From: Cytospora piceicola | Lineage: Eukaryota > Ascomycota > Sordariomycetes > Diaporthales > Cytosporaceae | Assembly (NCBI GenBank): GCA_023375675.1 | Contig: JALQBC010000024.1 | Location: 124,001-188,000, forward strand | DNA: 64,000 nucleotides | Reading direction: 5' to 3' | Shown: piece by piece, positions 35,101-47,359 of the stretch | Position numbering within the stretch: the first letter of the stretch is position 1 | Layout of the letters: every line of letters starts with the position of its first letter | Translations under genes and position numbers: made by a program | The notes under the pieces: model-generated | Seen by the model: only the letters and a program-made list of their open reading frames with translations | What the model was told of the DNA's origin: nothing | Database searches by the model: none

Positions 35101-38100
35101 TTCCCCGTAGCCTGTATGTATACGGGATAGTACTGGTCTCCGCACCGAGGCACCCCAGCTTATCCTTCCCGTGGGGGAGCTACCCAGCCTGGCAGCCTGG
35201 CCAACAACCCGCTTGGATGGACTGATGCAGCCAGTCGAGGAGCCAGGCTGCATCCTGTCCTGGGATCTTTGGCAAGTGGCGCCACGAGAGGTCCACGATG
35301 TGACAGAACTGTGATTGACCTATCCGAGGTGTTAGCCCGGCCATCTCGTGTGCTGGGGTCGGCATGTGCATCCTTTCTCTGTCTCGCAGGTGGGTAGGCC
35401 TGGTAGGGTGTGTCTGGGTATGCATGTGTGTGCCGATGTGGTCGGCCTGGCCTGACCAGTGATGAAGATACCATGGTAACCATGGGAATATTGAAGCCAT
35501 CCCAGTGTTGTACGATGTGAGAAGTCGATCATGGAGCAACGCCAATTGCATCTTCTTGGTTCGTATGATCGTGCCGCGCTAGACCTCAGGCAAATGCTCC
35601 TTGCAACCTTGGAACGCCCATCAGGGCGCCCAGGTGCTCACATTGCTGCTTCCACTAGGCTAATGGTGTGTAGAGTAATGTGTGTGTGTGTGTGTGTGCG
35701 CGCGCATGCGCTCTGGGTTGCTGCCACCTTTCACGTTCTTTTTTGCTGCAGCAGCATCAGACCTTGGAAGAAACTTGGGATGGCGCCCGGCAGCAAATGG
35801 GGGCAGCAATCGGCGAGTTACCAATTACTAGTGGTACAGTATGCAGGACCAGAATATGCCAACCAACATAACATATAACTAGTAGTAGTTACACAAATGG
35901 TGCAGCAAGGTTGGAGCGTATGGATCTTACAGATTGGTTCTGTATATGCCAGTCCCAACACAAAATCAATCTTCGATAAGAGGGAACCCAAGACGCGTAT
36001 TGTACGTAGCTACATGCTCCTTCTCGTGGACCCCTGGGAAAGTACCTAGATACCTAGGTACTTGATCGATACTCCGATACCTACCGCGGCGTGTAGTATA
36101 CAGGTTCTTTTCCTTTCGATACGACCCCACGCAGATGGATGTTGACCCGCAGAATGCTGGTGTCCAGGCCTTTTTAAGTGGTGCTTTCGCCGACAAAGCC
36201 CTGCACACAATGTCACATGGGGTCCTTATCGCCCTCGCGGAAGACGGCACAAAACGCTGCAGTGCAAGCACCCTCGTGTGCCTCCACCATCAGTGTACTT
36301 ACTCGAGTACATATCTCCCTAGGTACCTAGATATCTAGGTACTTACCTAGGTGGATATGCAGTACCCGTACCACCCTACAGTAAATGCCAATGGCTGGCC
36401 TGTTTCGGTCCGCAAATCCTGATGCAGCCTCTTTTTCTCTTCAAGTGAAGATAATACAATGTACATGATGCAGCTGCAGTGACGAGGACTTCCAGACTTT
36501 AAAGTTTGCCTGTGCAGCCAATCTTTCCCTTTCACTTGGCCGATTGTGTGTGTGTGTGTGTGAGAGAGAGAAATCAGTATTTACAGTACCTGGGTACCGG
36601 TGGGCTGTATCCGCACGGTATCTAGGTACCTACCTACCTAGGTAGATTCCGGTAGGTGCGGTACACTAGGTACGGAATCATGGAAAGTTCCGTCTACCTG
36701 CCAAGTCGACCGCCGGGGGTATTGACCGTTTTGAACTGATATTCCCGGGCTGGCTGACCCTGGCGACCGTCGCAGCTAGTGCTATCCATGGACAGTAGAA
36801 CGTCCGTTGTCCGTAAATATTGCCTAGGTTCCGAAGAGCTAGGTAGTACAAGAGAACTCGGCACGGCCTTCCTGCCGAACTACCTGGACTAGACTGGGTA
36901 AACCAGGGGGAAGGAATGTATTCTGTTCAGGTTCTTCTCCGACCGTTCCTGTAACCGTTTTGTTTTCAAACTTTGTTAGGAAACCCGTCCAAAGAACAAA
37001 CATCCTGGCCACAAGTGGATGTGCGGAATGACCGTTGACGGAACGGAATGCCGTGTCAATTGACTTGACAAGTGTGGAGCCGACAAGGCAGGCTACCGCG
37101 TCCATGCAACCCGTGGACTACCTGACTGACTGACTGACTGACTGACTGCCCAAGTGTGGACAAGAGAAGACAGAGAGACACTAACCAACAACTAATCATT
37201 GTTAGCCGTGGGGAAGATATCGGGAATCTACTGGCTGAGGTACACAGCCTGATGAGGAGGGAGCATGGTTGCATCTCCGCTCTTCTTTACCTAGGCAATT
37301 CTGTAACACCACCACCTCACGGGCGGCAGTTACAAAGGCAAATCAGATAGGTAGGCTTAGGTGTTGATTTACCTTTCTGACGCCGGTAAAGCTCGGTCCC
37401 TATGTAGGTACTGACCCAATATCCTGCTTTTTGCCAGCACGGGCTTGATCTTGGTGTGTATTTGTATGTGTCCAGGGTCAAGGTCAGGGTCAATCAAGGT
37501 CAGGATCAATCAATGTCAGGCCGGATAGCTAAATCGACAGAGGTGGGCTCTCACACCAGAAAATGTTGTAGGTACTCAAGTTAAGTACATACATATATAG
37601 ATAACACACATATATAGTAAGTATGTATATATCTATGTACTGTACCGTACAGTGAATAAGGGCAACATCCATGGCTAGTACGGGACTTCTCCGTATCCCA
37701 AATAACAAGGGAGCTGGCGCCTCGCCGAAAACGAGAAAACCGTTTAGCGGTCTGGTCTGGGTCTTCCAAGGTTGGCTGGCCTAGTCTTGGTCTGGTTCCT
37801 CGTCGATTTGACACCTGCCTGGGCCTATCAGAGCCTGCAGGGCTCTTGCAAGTGGAAGCGGCAGCATAGCCCGACCCGTCCCAGCCCAAGACGAACCACC
37901 CTTACTACCCTCGACCTTGTCGAGACCAGTCTCCCAGTCCTCTCTCCTTGACCATCCAGTCTGCCAGTCCATCCACACCAGTCCACCAGTCCATCCCATC
38001 CTTTCTCCGCCCTCCACTGAGCCTGTACAGAAAGTATCCGCTGCCACTGGACCAGGACCGCCAGGACTGTGCCTCTGCTCCTAGCTTCCTAGTTCTAGCC

Positions 38101-38681
38101 TCTCTGGCACCACCTTTTTTTTCTCACTCTTCGACTCGCGCTCGACGAGGAGGGCCGACCGGCGAAAGACTTAGCATCTCATCCATCCACACCACGCCAA
38201 GTCGTGGTCCCCTTCTCACACTCGCCTCCGTTCCACTTCCCCAAAAAACAAATTCTTGTCGACGATACTTGAACCACCAAACGTGAGAAGCCTCCTATCC
38301 CATCCCAATCCCCTCCTCCTTCTCCTCCCCGCCCACCCCCCGTCTGATGAACAAGAGCACCTGTCCCTGTCATCTTTGACGCATCTCCCACACCCTCTTT
38401 CTGCCGCCGCTCCTGCGCCGGCTCCCAGCTCCAGCTCCACAGAGCATGTGGGCTTTCTCCCCAGCCGCTGCCGCTGCCGCTGTTTCTGTCCTTTTACCTC
38501 CTCGACCCTTCTGATCCGAGTCGCTCAGCGTCGCTCATTGACAGCCTCATCCATAGTTAACCGCCGATGAAGTCGCCGTCGACATCCTAGTACCCCTCAA
38601 CACCTGGATTTTGGATTCTTTTTCGCTCCTTAACCACCCTATCGACCCTGAATCCGAGCCAATAGACACCACCCTTTTCCG
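32101..38681. other. 6.6-kb gene-poor stretch
   Basis: No reading frame here shows a family motif, and the longest (34210-34617 and 35180-35551, both minus) look like chance. Elements noted: GT/GC alternation at 35681-35706; TACCTAGGTA clusters at 36044-36063, 36317-36352 and 36618-36675; (CTGA)n of about seven copies at 37122-37148; a 16-bp tandem pair at 37481-37512; TATATA-rich sequence at 37590-37640. From about 37900 the DNA becomes pyrimidine-rich on the + strand, typical of a long fungal promoter/leader for the kinase gene at 38682. An unannotated noncoding RNA or orphan gene is possible. Confidence 0.45.
37481..37512 (+). repeat. 16-bp tandem pair
   Basis: AGGTCAGGGTCAATCA followed directly by AGGTCAGGATCAATCA (one mismatch), with a partial third copy starting ATGTCAGG. 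It lies 1.2 kb before the Nik1 start. Confidence 0.75.
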
Positions 38682-41600
38682 ATGGCCGACAACTCGGCCT
38701 TGGCGGCTACTGCCGCCATCGTAAAATCCCTGGCGACCGACGCTCACGGCGGCCCCTCGTCTGCACAGCGGAGTGCAGGCAGGCCCATTGAGCTGCCAGG
38801 TCCCGAGACGCCCGAGAAGCAGCAGCTGGAGCGAGAGCTCGCTGCCCTTGTAATGCGAGTCCAGCATCTCGAGATAAGAGCAAACTCGACCGCTATCGCC
38901 AACTTTCCTGACACGCCCAACGAGACCGCTGATTCGGTCTTTGGTGATGATACAGCATCATCACCCTCAGGCCTCGGTCGTGACGCATCAAAATCGAGAC
39001 CCGGCAGCATAGGACGAAATGGCCTGGCCGAGCACCCAGTCCTCATCAAGGCTCCACCATTGACGGGCGCCGCACTTGAGGGCCTGAGAGAGCACGTCGA
39101 TGACCAGTCTAGGCTGTTGGACAGCCAACGCCAGGAACTTGCTGGCGTCAAGGCCCAGCTCATACAACAGGAGCAGCTTCAGGAGAAGGCTCTTGCGATA
39201 ATAGAGCAAGAGCGTGTCGCGACCCTTGAGAGAGAGCTATGGAAACATCAGAAGGCCAACGAGGCCTTCCAGAAGGCACTGAGAGAAATAGGCGATATCC
39301 TGACCGCTGTTGCTCGTGGTGATCTCTCCAAGAGGGTCAGGCTTAACACTGTTGAAATGGACCCTGAAATTACCACCTTCAAGCGGACGATAAACACAAT
39401 GATGGACCAGCTGGGCGAATTCTCCTCCGAGGTGTCTCGTGTGGCGCGTGAAGTCGGCACAGAGGGCATCCTCGGTGGCCAGGCGCAGATCGAAGGCGTT
39501 GCTGGAACCTGGAAGGAGTTGACTGACAACGGTATGTGCTATCAGCTATTTCTGCCGAGCCCCTGCTAACATCGTGGCCCACAGTCAACCTCATGGCCCA
39601 GAACCTGACCGACCAAGTGCGAGAAATTGCGACCGTAACAACCAGTGTAGCTCACGGAGACCTCACAAAGAAAATTGAGAGACCGGCCCGGGGCGAAATC
39701 TTCCAACTGCAACAGACTATTAATACCATGGTGGACCAACTTCGAACTTTTGCCTCTGAGGTCACTCGAGTAGCCAAGGACGTCGGTACTGAAGGCAAAC
39801 TGGGAGGACAAGCTGACGTGAATGGAGTAAAGGGAATGTGGAATGATCTGACTGTCAATGTCAATGCCATGGCTGACAACCTCACAACTCAAGTGCGTGA
39901 CATTATCAAGGTTACTACTGCTATCGCAAAGGGAGACCTTACTCAAAAGATCGAAGCTCAATGCAAGGGTGAGATCTTTGAGTTGAAGAACACTATCAAT
40001 TCTATGGTTGAGCAATTACAGCAATTCGCTCGGGAAGTCACCAAAATCGCCAAGGAGGTCGGCACCGAAGGTCGCTTAGGTGGCCAAGCCACTGTACACG
40101 ATGTCGAAGGAACATGGAAGGATCTCACGCAAAATGTCAATGGTATGGCTATGAATTTAACAACACAGGTCAGGGAGATTGCAACTGTTACTACGGCTGT
40201 CGCAAGGGGTGATCTGAGCAAGAGAATCAGCGTCGAAGCCCAGGGTGAAATCTTGGATCTCAAGAACACTATCAACACTATGGTTGACCGTCTATCTACC
40301 TTCGCCTTCGAGGTGTCTAAGGTGGCCCGTGAAGTCGGAACAGACGGAACTCTTGGTGGCCAAGCCCAGGTCGAAAACGTGGAAGGCAAATGGAAAGACC
40401 TCACCGAAAATGTCAACGTTATGGCTCTGAATTTGACTACTCAGGTAAGATTTCAATTTGACATTCTCTCTGTTTGGGTGCTTTCCCGCTAACACACTCT
40501 ACAGGTCAGGGGAATCTCCAGCGTCACTCAGGCCATCGCGAACGGTGATATGAGCCGAAAGATCGATGTGGAGGCCAGAGGAGAGATACTTATACTCAAG
40601 GACACCATCAACGATATGGTTGACAGACTCAACAGCTTCTGTAATGAGGTGCAACGGGTGGCCAGGGACGTCGGCATCGATGGTATCCTTGGGGGCCAAG
40701 CAGATGTTGCAGGTCTGAAGGGACGATGGAAGGAGATTACGACAGACGTGAACACGATGGCCAACAACTTGGTGAGTCCAGAGACACAGACCAGTATATG
40801 GTAACTCTCTTACTTCGTACTAACACTCTGCACAGACGGCTCAAGTGCGCGCCTTCGGGGACATCACTAATGCTGCCACCGACGGAAACTTCACCAAGAT
40901 TGTGGAGGTTGAAGCATCCGGTGAGATGGACGAACTGAAAAGAAAGATCAACCAGATGGTGTTCAATCTCAGGGACAGTATCCAGAGGAACACGCAGGCC
41001 AGGGAAGCTGCCGAACTGGCGAACAAGACGAAATCCGAATTCCTGGCCAACATGTCTCACGAGATCCGAACGCCCATGAACGGTATAATCGGCATGACTC
41101 AATTGACGCTCGACACCGATCTTACCCAGTATCAGCGGGAGATGCTGAATATCGTCAATAGTCTGGCCAATAGTCTGCTCATTATTATCGACGACATTCT
41201 GGATCTTTCCAAGATTGAAGCGAGGAGAATGGTCATTGAGGAAATTCCGTATACGCTACGGGGCACCGTCTTCAATGCCCTGAAGACTCTGGCGGTCAAG
41301 GCGAATGAGAAGAACCTGGAGTTGACATATCAAGTCGACAGCTCGGTACCTGATCACGTCGTCGGTGATTCGTTCAGGCTCAGGCAGATCATTCTCAACC
41401 TGGTCGGAAACGCTATCAAGTTCACGGAGCACGGTAAAGTCAGCCTGCAGATTCAGAAGTCGGACTTGACAGTAAGGAGGGACGAATACGCCATCGAATT
41501 TGTGGTTAGCGATACCGGTATCGGAATCCCGGCCGACAAGCTCGATCTGATCTTCGATACCTTCCAGCAAGCTGACGGCTCCATGACTCGAAAGTTCGGC

Positions 41601-42847
41601 GGTACAGGTCTCGGCCTCTCCATCTCGAAGAGACTCGTGAACCTAATGGGAGGTGACATTCGGGTGGAAAGTGAATTGGGACAAGGCAGTGCCTTCTTCT
41701 TCACCTGTGTGGTTCGCTCAGCCGACGACGACATCGCCCAGATTTCCAAGTCGCTGAATCCCTACAAGGGACACCAAGTGCTCTTCATCGACAAGAGCAA
41801 CACCGGCCATGGTTCTGGGATATCAACAATGCTCCAGAACTTGGGCTTGCTGCCTTTCGTCGTGGACACAGAGAGAGACCCTGTTCTGGTTAAGCAACGG
41901 GGGAAGGGTACCACTCCCTACGACGTTATTATTGTCGACGATCTCGACACCGCCCGGAGGTTGCGTACGATTGATGACTTCAAATATCTCCCCATTGTTC
42001 TCCTTGCGCCTGTCGTCCACGTCAACCTCAAGTCTTGCCTCGACTTGGGTGTGACTTCGTATATGACGACTCCTTGCAAGCTTATTGATCTCGGTAACGG
42101 CATGATCCCGGCCTTGGAGAACAGAGCCGCGCCATCACTTGCCGATAACACCAGGTCTTTCGAGATACTGCTAGCCGAAGACAACGCTGTCAACCAGAAG
42201 CTGGCGGTCAAGATCTTGGAGAAGTACCACCATGTTGTGACAGTGGTCGGCAACGGTGAGGAGGCTGTGGATGCGGTGACGAAGAAGAAGTTCGACGTTA
42301 TCCTCATGGATGTTCAGATGCCCGTAATGGTAAGAGTTCACAGTACGCAGACGCCCGATGTGCAGTTTATATTGACTTTGGTTCTTCACAGGGTGGCTTC
42401 GAAGCAACTGGCAAGATCCGAGAATACGAGCGCAGCCTCGGAACGCAAAGGACCCCGATCATTGCACTTACGGCCCACGCCATGATGGGCGACCGAGAAC
42501 GTTGTATACAGGCGCAGATGGACGAGTACCTCTCCAAGCCTCTGCAGCAGAACCACCTGATCCAGACGATACTGAAATGTGCGACCCTCGGCGGAGCCCT
42601 GGCCCAGAACCGGGATCGGGACATATCACGACAGGCCGATGCGAAAGCCGCCGGCCAGCGCGTGCCCACCGACATAGCCGCGAACTACCTTCGGGCTCAG
42701 AGGCCTGCACTACAGTCACACGGCTCGGACATCGTCAAAGGCCGAATGGAGAGCCCTGCTTTGGTGTCAGTGGACCAGGAGGACCCATTGTCTAGGGCAC
42801 GTAATAGCCTCTCCGCTCCTCCCGCAGGGCAAAAGCGCAAGCGTTAG
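38682..42847 (+). CDS. NIK1: Group III HAMP-repeat hybrid histidine kinase (Nik1/Os-1)
   Basis: Five exons: 38682-39531, 39585-40444, 40505-40771, 40836-42329 and 42392-42847, 1,308 residues. An N-terminal coiled-coil part (about 1-200) is followed by the poly-HAMP array, five full repeats of about 92 residues each marked by LGGQA and a W-(K/N)-(D/E)-(L/I)-T element (about 205-700). The kinase core follows: H734 in [11 protein letters not shown] box [18 protein letters not shown]1 DTGIGIP, F box and G2 [12 protein letters not shown] receiver domain carries D1151 in VILMDVQMP, split by intron 4, and ends with the K of YLSKPL. There are no membrane segments, so it is cytosolic. The family senses osmotic stress, signals through Ypd1 to the Hog1-type pathway and is the target linked to phenylpyrrole/dicarboximide sensitivity. 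Length matches orthologs (about 1,300). Confidence 0.96.
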
Positions 42848-44667
42848 CTAACTTAACGGCCCTTCGTGGGCCTGTTACAGCTCATCTTTAGAGCCAATAG
42901 CTCATAGCAGCTTTCTTACTTGCGGTACACGACAGGTGACACCTTTTGCCGGTTCCATCGGATGGGATCAGACGCCAGCAAAAAAAAAAACATTCACATT
43001 TGCCGGCAGGAAAGCAGCACGGCCAGGTCGACGCTATGATACCACGGAGGCTCTGACGAGGTTTCTTCACGTTGCGAGGTTTCCAGCACGTACACCATGT
43101 CAGTTTCTATGGGGGTAGGGGTTACGTTGCAAAGGGTCGAAAGGGGGGGGGGGCATCTCATATGGTGGCGTTTTTGAGTTTTCAGGGTATTGCGTCCTTT
43201 TTGTTGTTTGTTATTTTTGAATATGATCCCTTCCTGACAGGCAGGGGTTGAAATTGCATCGTTCGCTACTGAGCATCAATGGACATATCCACCGTTTCTG
43301 ATGTTCAGCAGGACGGCTCATGGTTTTATGTATGAGCTTTTCGGAAAATGGGCAAACAGAGCATCCGGGGTGATGGATTGAAAGAGACACGGGAGATTTT
43401 GGTGAGAGGGGGCTACGCTACATACAGTCAATAGTTGGCCGCGAGTGTCTCGTCCAGCTCGGCTTGGGAATATCTACTTGCGGTGTGTCTACTTCCACGA
43501 GGATACATGATTCTTTCACTATCGTCTCCTTGTTTTCGTGTGTACTTGGTGATCTATCAGGGATGTTTCTTGCTTCCAGCAACATTATGGGGTCACTGTT
43601 TGGTATGGTATTACAAGATCAGCCAGGACCCGGCCATGAATTTCACGAGATATGTTTCGTTGGGTATTCTGATTGATTTATTTCCAAGTAGGGTTCAATG
43701 GCCATGCAATGATCAAGTCGAGCAGTCTGGCTGGGGCTCCTTAGCTGCGTCTGACTGAAGATCTCGGATGTATCAACGTGCCTTGCATTTCCACCACTTT
43801 AACTTGTCTAATGTGATGGCAAGTTGTTGTCACATACAGTCTCAGAGGCAAGAATAATGTTTCCAAGAAGCAAGATTTGGTTGCTTGTGACATGTCAGGA
43901 TATACTGGGTATAGAGGAGATGATTTATGGGCGTGTAAGCATTCTGTAGGCTCTGGACTTCAAGCTTGCCTATGACCACCTGCAGCCACCCAGGCTGTTA
44001 TGGGTTCCAAGGTCAATTCTAAGATGAACTTGATGTGCTTGTAATGATCCTCAATAATCTTAGATGTTTTACTCGGTGGCCTAAAGAGATCAAGACACAT
44101 AGCAACAGAGTAGGACGGTCTCTTTTCCAAGACTCATAGAGCTACATAACGAAAAGGTTCCCCGTGTCGATCTGATCGCTTGACCAGGCAACTGCCCTAT
44201 GCTGTGATCAGCTCCAACATACCAATGTAGGTACTGAAGTAGAAACCTCAAGGTATGAGTTATCTGCCTAGGTGGCCTCCAAATTTTATAGTTTCATATC
44301 GATCTTGGTATAGACATACCTAAGTAGGTAGCCCTGGAGACTAACATACAGCAAGTACTATGCTGCTATATAAATACTACAAGGTACCCCTGCTCCAATA
44401 GAGTGTGGACCCCTGTCGATCAATTGCTCCTGCACAACTATACCCTAATAGGCCAGAGGGATGCTGTAGCGGGGCAGGGGTCTCAATTACAGGGTGCTGG
44501 AGCTTATAATGGCCACATGGGCAACCTTGAAACTTATTTATTGTCCAGGAGATCTCGCCCTGCCACAGAAGCTACCGACAGTCACTGCACGCTCTTTTCT
44601 TCTTAACAGTCAAAGATCAACCATCAATTCTACCAGTGACCTTTCAGAAAGAAAGAAAGAGGCAAGA
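42848..44667. other. Intergenic region after the histidine kinase
   Basis: 1.8 kb, partly kinase 3' UTR and PMM promoter. A poly-G run at 43143-43153 and TACCTA/AGGTA elements at 44226-44235 and 44316-44330 are present. A (GAAA)n stretch sits at 44648-44660 just before the PMM start. The open frame at 43435-43758 has no recognised similarity. I see no RNA gene. Confidence 0.5.
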
Positions 44668-45622
44668 ATGGACCGTACTTCAGCAACCATGGCTCCCAGC
44701 TTCCCTCCCTTGGAGGATCGTCCCCTCAAGAACACCATCTGTCTCTTCGACGTCGATGGAACCCTCACTCCAGCCCGTCTGGTAAAGCAATACCTCCCTC
44801 GCGCCCCCTTCCCCCACCTAGCTATAGCTGACACTTTGCCCGCCAGACCGTCTCGCCCGAGATGCTCCAGCTCCTCGCCCGCCTCCGCCAGAAGTGCGCC
44901 ATCGGCTTCGTGGGCGGCAGCGACCTCGTCAAGCAGCAAGAGCAGATCGGCACGGCCGAGGTGAACGTGACGACCCTCTTCGACTTCTGCTTCGCCGAGA
45001 ACGGCCTGACGGCGTACAAGAACGGCGCGCAGCTCGACTCCAACAGCTTCATCAAGTGGATCGGGGAGGACCGGTACAAGGAGCTCGTCAGCTTCTGCCT
45101 GCACTACATCGCCGACCTGGACATCCCCATCAAGCGCGGCACCTTTGTCGAGTTCCGCAACGGCATGATCAACGTCAGCCCCATCGGCAGGAACGCGAGC
45201 ACGCAGGAGAGGAACGACTATGAGAAATATGACAAGGAGCACCACATCCGGGAGATGTTTGTGGAGAAGCTGAGGGAGCGCTTTGGACACCTGGGACTGA
45301 CGTGCGTACTCCTCTTACTGGCCATACATGACTGCCTTCCTGGGCGCGTACTGACAGCCATGACAGCTTCTCGATCGGCGGCCAAATATCCTTCGACGTG
45401 TTCCCTGCCGGATGGGACAAGACCTACTGCCTGCAACACCTCGAGAACGAGGCGAAGAAGACGGGAGGTATCGAGTACAAGACGATCCACTTCTTCGGTG
45501 ACAAGACTTACAAGGGAGGAAACGACTACGAGATCTACAGCGATCCTCGGACAATCGGACACTCTGTGACCAGCCCTGAGGATACGATGGCAGAGCTGAA
45601 GAAGCTCTTTGATTTGGAGTAG
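44668..45622 (+). CDS. SEC53: Phosphomannomutase (Sec53/PMM)
   Basis: Three exons, 44668-44781, 44847-45301 and 45367-45622, 274 residues. It interconverts mannose-6-phosphate and mannose-1-phosphate for GDP-mannose, in the cytosol. The HAD-type catalytic loop [11 protein letters not shown] is at about 25-35, where the first Asp is phosphorylated and the second acts as acid/base. The cap and family blocks [60 protein letters not shown] and [15 protein letters not shown] follow in order. The N-terminus is about 15 residues longer than the usual start; a second ATG at 44689 (MAPSF) would give 267 residues. It lies tail-to-tail with HIS1. Confidence 0.95.
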
Positions 45623-45957
45623 GGGATGGGAAATGTGCTTTCTGTGATACCACATAGACAACCAGGCCAATGTCAAGGTGGCCTATAATACAATTCTAAT
45701 AATAGCATGCTGCTTTGATGATTCTGGTATACTTGCTATGATCGATATGCTACATGTTCTTCTTTTCACACATTTCCCTAGATATTTTCACCTTTATGTT
45801 GCACGGCCTCGTTTGTAGTGATGTCTCCAGATCAGCTCGCAAGCAGTCTTGGATCGGGCTTATTTACGGTCCCTGAAGTCTAAAAGACATTATATTATAC
45901 AGGTTGCCCTGGTATCTTCCGTGCCTCTAGTCTTTTGTGAATCCTCCGAATCCGAAT
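45623..45957. other. 3' flanks of convergent SEC53 and HIS1
   Basis: 335 AT-rich bases between two opposing stop codons; no coding sequence seen. Confidence 0.6.
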
Positions 45958-47210
45958 CTAATACGCACGGGAGTTGTGAATATCCAGAACCAGAATGTCC
46001 GTCGCTCCCACCTTGGAGAGCCGGTCCATTGCTAATGCGATCTTCTTCTTCTCTACCATGGCACTGACTGCCACCCACCCCTCCTCGTCGAGCTGGGTTA
46101 TCGTTGGTGCGCGCTTGCCGGGCGTGATCTTGGTGGCCTCACCAAGGTGGCTTCTAGGAACGTTGTACTGGCAGAGGACGAATCTCTGGGCGGTGATAAC
46201 ACCCCGGATTCGGGAGGCAATAAGCTCGAGCAGCTCTGGCTTGTTGGGGGCTTTTGACTTGATCAAGATGGAGGACGACGACACCACTGTATCTATTGCC
46301 TTGAGGCCTGCAGCCTTCATTGTCTCGCCAGATTCTATAATGGATGTGGTTAGTCTCAGGGCCCCTGGACTGAAAGACGTCAAAGTGGACTTGGGTATCG
46401 GGAGATAAAGGGTTACTCACCAACGAGATCAACAATGCCATCCGCAACGCCCAGGGCGCATGCTGCCTCCACACTGCCACTCAACTCAATGATCTTGGTC
46501 TTCAGTTTCCGCGAGGGAGACCAGTTCTCCTCATCTACCTGCTCACCATCCTCCTCCGCCTCCAACCTCGCAAAGTACTCTTGTGTAAGGTGGACGAAGC
46601 TGGTGCCGATGTTCTTCCCTATCAGGTCCTTTCCGGTCGCATAGATGCCGTTGACAGGGACCTGCACCTGGAGCTTGCAAGATCCGAAGCCAAGGTCCAG
46701 GACGGTCTCACATCCTCGAGGCTTCCCGTTCTCCGGGGTGACCTCACCTGACATGCGCCGGGCCCGTGTGTCATTCCTGTAGCCCGCCTCGTACTCCTGT
46801 ACCTGGTCGAAGCCTGTGATGCCCAGGTCGACTTGTCCCTCGCCAACGAAGGTGGGGATGTCGGCCGCGGGCAGGAAGATGAGGGCGATGTCGAGGTTCT
46901 TGACGAGGGCAATGTCGAGTCGGTTTTCCCTGCGGAACTGGATGTCGGCGCCCTCAAGAAGATTGAGTGTGGCTTGTTGCAGGCGGCCCTCTGGAGACAA
47001 GTCAGCGATCAGGGGCTCAGTGGTGGTGGTGGCTGGCGGTCCGGGCTGGAAGCATACTCTTGGGCACGGCGAAGAGCAGTCGGCCCTCTAGGCTTTACGC
47101 AGATGTTAGCGGGTTCTCCATGGGTTGTGGTTCTAGCCAACACCGCAACTTGGGGAGGGGGGGCTGCCTCTGGGGTTCCGGGGGGTGACGTACTGGTTTA
47201 CCAAATCCAT
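45958..47210 (-). CDS. HIS1: ATP phosphoribosyltransferase (first step of histidine synthesis)
   Basis: Four exons: 47210-47194 (17 nt), 47092-47058 (35 nt), 46990-46421 and 46334-45958, 332 residues. Joined, the start reads MDLVNHLEGRLLFAVPKKGRLQQ, exactly the family N-terminus, which is why I accept two exons this small. The enzyme couples ATP and PRPP to give phosphoribosyl-ATP and is feedback-inhibited by histidine. Core blocks: FRRENRLDIALVKNLDIALIFLPAADIPTFV, QVDLGITGFDQV, the substrate region ESGETMKAAGLKAIDTVVSSSSILI and the C-terminal regulatory domain ending DILVLDIHNSRAY. Two inserts (an ENGKPRGCE loop and EEDGEQVDEENW) make it about 30 residues longer than the yeast enzyme. It is the long (HisG-L) type with its own regulatory domain. 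Confidence 0.93.
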
Positions 47211-47352
47211 GGTGGAATTTCCGTTCAGGAGAACAATTAGATTGTTGTAACTGAGATCGGAACCTGGAGACTCTGTACAACTTCGGAACAGAGATCTGGT
47301 GGCGATGGTCAGTTGTGGAGGAAGGACAGAAGAGAGAGCGAGACTGATGATG

Positions 47353-47359
47353 AGTCAAA
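47353..47359. promoter_or_regulatory. Gcn4/CPC1-type site (TGAGTCA) upstream of HIS1
   Basis: TGAGTCA, the reverse of TGACTCA, sits about 145 bases upstream of the HIS1 ATG. Cross-pathway control factors of the Gcn4/CPC1 family bind this heptamer in amino-acid biosynthesis promoters, so placement before HIS1 is sensible. Function is inferred. Confidence 0.5.

Noticed and set aside
35180..35551. 123-codon ATG-initiated minus-strand frame
   Set aside because: Driven by CACACA/GT repeats; no domain and no splice partners.
37122..37148. (CTGA)n run as a possible CRISPR-like or regulatory array
   Set aside because: Simple tetranucleotide slippage with no spacers; CRISPR is not expected in fungal nuclear DNA.
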